This document shows, piece after piece, positions 61,499 through 64,000 of a stretch of 64,000 nt of DNA. The DNA is from Selenomonas timonae. Lineage in GTDB: Bacteria; Bacillota; Negativicutes; Selenomonadales; Selenomonadaceae. The stretch's first letter is position 1. The number at the start of each line of letters is the position of its first letter. The translations under genes and the position numbers were made by a program. A model generated the notes under the pieces. It was not told the origin of the DNA. It was given only the letters and a program-made list of their open reading frames with translations, and ran no database searches. The stretch lies in assembly GCF_014250475.1 (NCBI RefSeq), contig NZ_CP060204.1:1439001-1503000 (forward strand), given 5' to 3'.

Positions 61499-62698
61499 AT
61501 GGGAAAAGCGATGATTATTGGTGCCGGCGGCGTTGCGAGCGTTGCCGTGCATAAATGCTGTCAGAATCCGGAGGTCTTTGAGGAGATCCTCATTGCCTCG
61601 CGCACGAAGTCGAAATGCGATGCGCTGAAGGCGAAGCTGGACGGCGGCAAGACGAAGATCGAGACCGCCGCCGTGGATGCGGACAACGTGCCGGAGCTCA
61701 CGGCGCTCATTCGCGAATTTAAGCCGGATGTCGTGCTGAACCTCGCGCTCCCGTATCAGGATCTGCACGTCATGGATGCGTGCCTTGCGGCGGGCGTGCA
61801 TTACGTCGATACGGCAAACTACGAGCCCGAGGACACGGCGAAATTCGAGTACAGCTGGCAGTGGGCGTATGCGGATCGCTTCCGCGAGGCGGGGCTGACG
61901 GCGCTGCTCGGCTCGGGATTCGACCCCGGCGTGACGGGCGTGTTCAGCGCGTACGCGATGAAGCACGAGTTTGACGAGATCAACTACATCGACATCCTCG
62001 ACTGCAACGGCGGCGACCACGGCTATCCCTTTGCAACGAACTTCAATCCCGAGATCAACATCCGCGAGGTCTCGGCAAAGGGCAGCTACTGGGAGAACGG
62101 CGCGTGGGTCGAGACAGAGCCGATGGAGATCAAGCGCGTCTATGATTTTGCCGAGGTCGGGCAGAAGGACATGTATCTCCTGCACCACGAGGAACTCGAG
62201 TCGCTCGCGAAAAACATCAAAGGCATCAAGCGCATCCGCTTCTTTATGACCTTCGGTGAGAGCTATCTCACGCATCTGCGCTGCTTGGAGAACGTCGGCA
62301 TGACCTCCATCGAGCCGATCGACTTCGAGGGGCACAAGATCATCCCGCTGCAGTTCCTGAAGGCGGTGCTGCCCGACCCCGCGAGCCTCGGCTCGCGCAC
62401 GAAGGGCAAGACGAACATCGGCTGCATCTTCCGTGGGAAGAAGGACGGGAAAGAAAAGAACTACTACCTCTACAATGTCTGCGACCATGAGGCGTGCTAC
62501 GCCGAGGTCGGCTCGCAGGCGGTCGCCTACACGACGGGCGTGCCCGCGATGATTGGCGCGATGATGGTGATGACGGGAAAGTGGCGGCGTCCCGGCGTGT
62601 TCAACGTCGAGGAGTTCGACCCCGATCCGTTCATGGACGCGCTGAACGTCTGGGGGCTGCCGTGGCAGGAGAGCCACAGCCCCGTATTGGTGGACTGA
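61499..62698 (+). CDS. Carboxynorspermidine synthase (saccharopine dehydrogenase family)
   Basis: 399 aa. N-terminal NADPH Rossmann motif MIIGAGGVASVAVHKC, saccharopine dehydrogenase-like domain with ALPYQDLHVMDACLAAGVHY and LLGSGFDPGVTGVFSAYA. It reductively couples putrescine or diaminopropane with aspartate semialdehyde. The call rests on fusion of family and context: nspC overlaps its stop by one base (TGATG). AAAGGAGG upstream of ATG 61499. Confidence 0.9.
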   Translation: MGKAMIIGAGGVASVAVHKCCQNPEVFEEILIASRTKSKCDALKAKLDGGKTKIETAAVDADNVPELTALIREFKPDVVLNLALPYQDLHVMDACLAAGVHYVDTANYEPEDTAKFEYSWQWAYADRFREAGLTALLGSGFDPGVTGVFSAYAMKHEFDEINYIDILDCNGGDHGYPFATNFNPEINIREVSAKGSYWENGAWVETEPMEIKRVYDFAEVGQKDMYLLHHEELESLAKNIKGIKRIRFFMTFGESYLTHLRCLENVGMTSIEPIDFEGHKIIPLQFLKAVLPDPASLGSRTKGKTNIGCIFRGKKDGKEKNYYLYNVCDHEACYAEVGSQAVAYTTGVPAMIGAMMVMTGKWRRPGVFNVEEFDPDPFMDALNVWGLPWQESHSPVLVD

Positions 62699-63837
62699 TG
62701 GCGGCGCGCGCGGCATGGCGGGCAGAGTGGGACGCTGTTCCGACGCCCTCCTACCTCGTCTATGAGGAGCTGCTCGAGCAAAATCTGAAGATACTCGCGG
62801 AGATTGCAGAGGATACGGGTGCAAAGGTGCTCCTCGCACAGAAATGCTTCTCCATGTATCACTACTATCCGCTGATCGGGCGTTACCTCGCGGGAACGAC
62901 GGCGAGCGGCATCTACGAGGCGCGGCTCTCGCAGGAGGAGATGGGGAAGGAAAACCACGTCTTCAAGCCCGCCTACGAGGCGGAGGAGATCGATCAGCTC
63001 GCGGCAATCTGCGACCACATCATCTTCAACTCATTCGCCCAGTGGGAGCGCTTCGGCGCGGCGGCGCGGGCGCAGGGCGCGTCCTGCGGCATCCGCATCA
63101 ACCCCGAGCGCTCGACGCAGGAGCACGCAATCTACGACCCGTGTGCGCCCGGCTCGCGCCTCGGCGTCAAGATCGCGGACTTCCGAGAGGACTTGCTCGA
63201 CGGACTCGATGGGCTGCACTTCCATACGCTCTGTGAGCAGGGGGCGGATGCGCTTGAGGCGACGCTTGCAGCCGTCGAGGAGAAGTTCGGGAAATATCTG
63301 TACGGGATGAAGTGGCTGAACTTTGGCGGCGGGCATCATATCACGCGCGAAGGATATGACATCGCTTTGTTGAAGAAGCTGATTCGCCATGTGCAGGAGA
63401 CCTATGACGTGGCGGTCTATCTCGAGCCGGGTGAGGCGATCGCGCTCAATGCGGGCTTCCTCGTCGCCGAGGTGCTCGAGGTGCAGACGGGCGGCAATGT
63501 GATCCTCAACACGTCCGCGACCTGCCACATGCCCGATGTTATCGAGATGCCGTACCGCCCGCCACTCATCGGCGCGGGCGAGGCGGGGGAGAAGGCGCAT
63601 ACCTATACGCTCGCGGGGCCGACCTGCCTTGCGGGCGATACGATCGGCACGTATTCCTTCGATGCGGAGCTGCGCGTTGGCGACCGCATTGTCTTCGGTG
63701 ATATGGCGATCTATACGATGGTGAAGAACAATACATTCAACGGCATGCCGCTGCCGAACATCATCGCCGTTTCGCCCCGTGGGGAATGGGAGATTGTGCG
63801 TGAATTCGGATATGAAGATTTTAAGATGAGACTTTGA
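62698..63837 (+). CDS. nspC: Carboxynorspermidine/carboxyspermidine decarboxylase
   Basis: 379 aa PLP-dependent alanine-racemase-fold decarboxylase. PLP lysine in VLLAQKCFS, substrate and PLP sites in GLHFHTLCEQG, LNFGGGHHITREGYD, LEPGEAIALNAGF and GPTCLAGDTIG. It yields spermidine (or norspermidine) by decarboxylation, the last step of the non-SAM-dependent route. Start ATG 62698 overlaps the previous stop. A terminator follows. Confidence 0.94.
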   Translation: MAARAAWRAEWDAVPTPSYLVYEELLEQNLKILAEIAEDTGAKVLLAQKCFSMYHYYPLIGRYLAGTTASGIYEARLSQEEMGKENHVFKPAYEAEEIDQLAAICDHIIFNSFAQWERFGAAARAQGASCGIRINPERSTQEHAIYDPCAPGSRLGVKIADFREDLLDGLDGLHFHTLCEQGADALEATLAAVEEKFGKYLYGMKWLNFGGGHHITREGYDIALLKKLIRHVQETYDVAVYLEPGEAIALNAGFLVAEVLEVQTGGNVILNTSATCHMPDVIEMPYRPPLIGAGEAGEKAHTYTLAGPTCLAGDTIGTYSFDAELRVGDRIVFGDMAIYTMVKNNTFNGMPLPNIIAVSPRGEWEIVREFGYEDFKMRL

Positions 63838-63845
63838 GATGTGGG

Positions 63846-63871
63846 AACCGCCGTCATGGCGGTTTTCTTTT
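63846..63871 (+). terminator. Intrinsic terminator after nspC
   Basis: 7-bp stem AACCGCC (63846-63852) / GGCGGTT (63858-63864), then TTCTTTT. Confidence 0.85.
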
Positions 63872-63902
63872 GCAGCAATAGATAAACAAAATCTATCGCT
63901 GC
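63872..63902. promoter_or_regulatory. Inverted repeat upstream of the last promoter
   Basis: GCAGCAATAGAT (63872-63883) and ATCTATCGCTGC (63891-63902) pair over 11 of 12 bases with a 7-base centre, ending six bases before the next -35. Likely regulator-binding site. Confidence 0.5.
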
Positions 63903-63907
63903 TTAAT

Positions 63908-63936
63908 TTGTATTTATCAACCATCTCTTGTATAAT
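63908..63936 (+). promoter_or_regulatory. Promoter for the gene cut by the window end
   Basis: -35 TTGTAT (63908-63913), 17-base spacer, -10 TATAAT (63931-63936). Confidence 0.7.
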
Positions 63937-63955
63937 GAACTCGAAAGGAGCGGAT

Positions 63956-64000
63956 ATGATGAATGGGGAAGAGAAAGCGGCTGTAAGCCGCAGAAATTTT
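63956..64000 (+). CDS. Start of a gene with a probable Tat signal peptide (truncated by window)
   Basis: Only 15 codons are visible, reading MMNGEEKAAVSRRNF. S-R-R-N-F at the end matches the start of the twin-arginine motif SRRxFLK, so the product may be a folded, cofactor-containing protein exported by Tat. AAAGGAG lies just upstream and a good promoter sits at 63908-63936. Identity cannot be told from the visible part. Confidence 0.6.
   Translation, partial: MMNGEEKAAVSRRNF

Noticed and set aside
1-64000. CRISPR arrays, insertion sequences, prophage genes, toxin-antitoxin pairs
   Set aside because: No regularly spaced repeats, transposase, integrase, capsid or small paired toxin genes were seen on either strand.

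Overview
The window is about 58-60% G+C, densely packed bacterial chromosome and fits an anaerobic or microaerophilic Negativicute of the Selenomonas type. Three things point there. First, Firmicute gene order is kept (ispE-regulator-glmU-prs, cysE-cysS-mrnC-rlmB-yacP, ylxM-ffh-rpsP-khpA-ylqD-rimM). Second, there are diderm features: a 412-aa porin with an N-terminal SLH domain of the type that anchors the Negativicute outer membrane, and periplasmic c-type cytochromes. Third, a carboxynorspermidine pathway supplies polyamine. I see no phage, transposon, CRISPR array or rRNA. One tRNA gene is present, and no gene-free stretch exceeds 300 bases.

Layout. 1-5.5 kb: end of priA, then ispE, a GntR/FCD regulator, glmU and prs. 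5.5-7.9 kb: a thioredoxin-reductase-like flavoprotein without the usual NADPH signatures, a Crp/Fnr-family regulator and a small membrane protein, then tRNA-Arg(CCG). 8.1-11.1 kb: a large unassigned Hsp70/actin-fold ATPase followed by a ComFB-family protein. 11.2-15.9 kb: cysE, cysS, mrnC, thyX, rlmB and a NYN-domain nuclease. 15.9-20.2 kb (minus strand): trkA with two different TrkH subunits. 20.3-21.8 kb: a two-gene SsuBC-like ABC transporter. 21.9-23.5 kb: a DUF4153 membrane protein. 23.7-30 kb: a long glutamine synthetase, clpB and a DUF438/hemerythrin/PAS protein. 30-33.4 kb: the SRP/ribosome maturation operon. 33.5-36.1 kb: tsaE-tsaB-rimI-tsaD (t6A tRNA modification). 36.3-41.4 kb: mannitol regulator, mannitol PTS and mannitol-1-phosphate dehydrogenase. 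41.6-42.5 kb: an aldo/keto reductase. 42.8-49 kb: ccmABCEF-nrfHA. 49-54.6 kb: TauE exporter, CstA-type transporter, a YbjN-like protein, a polysaccharide deacetylase and the SLH porin. 54.7-59.1 kb (minus): a GltD-like oxidoreductase, a small unknown protein, trpE, trpG and a HAD phosphatase. 59.4-63.8 kb: a chemoreceptor and the two carboxynorspermidine enzymes. The window ends inside a new gene whose first residues look like a Tat signal.

The most notable unit is ccmABCEF-nrfHA. It looks like a self-contained module for respiratory reduction of nitrite to ammonia. Its CcmE carries CxxxY instead of HxxxY, and ccmD, ccmG and ccmH are absent, which matches the variant cytochrome c maturation pathway called System I*. 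A TTGTGA-N6-TCAC palindrome lies about 41 bp upstream of a likely start of transcription for this operon, the position expected for a Crp/Fnr-family (HcpR-type) activator. Other points worth a second look are the Hsp70-like/ComFB pair, a double-armed GTCAAA palindrome on the clpB promoter, a cluster of odd glycines at the ClpB Walker A motif, and a repeated habit of placing the next operon's promoter inside or against the preceding terminator.
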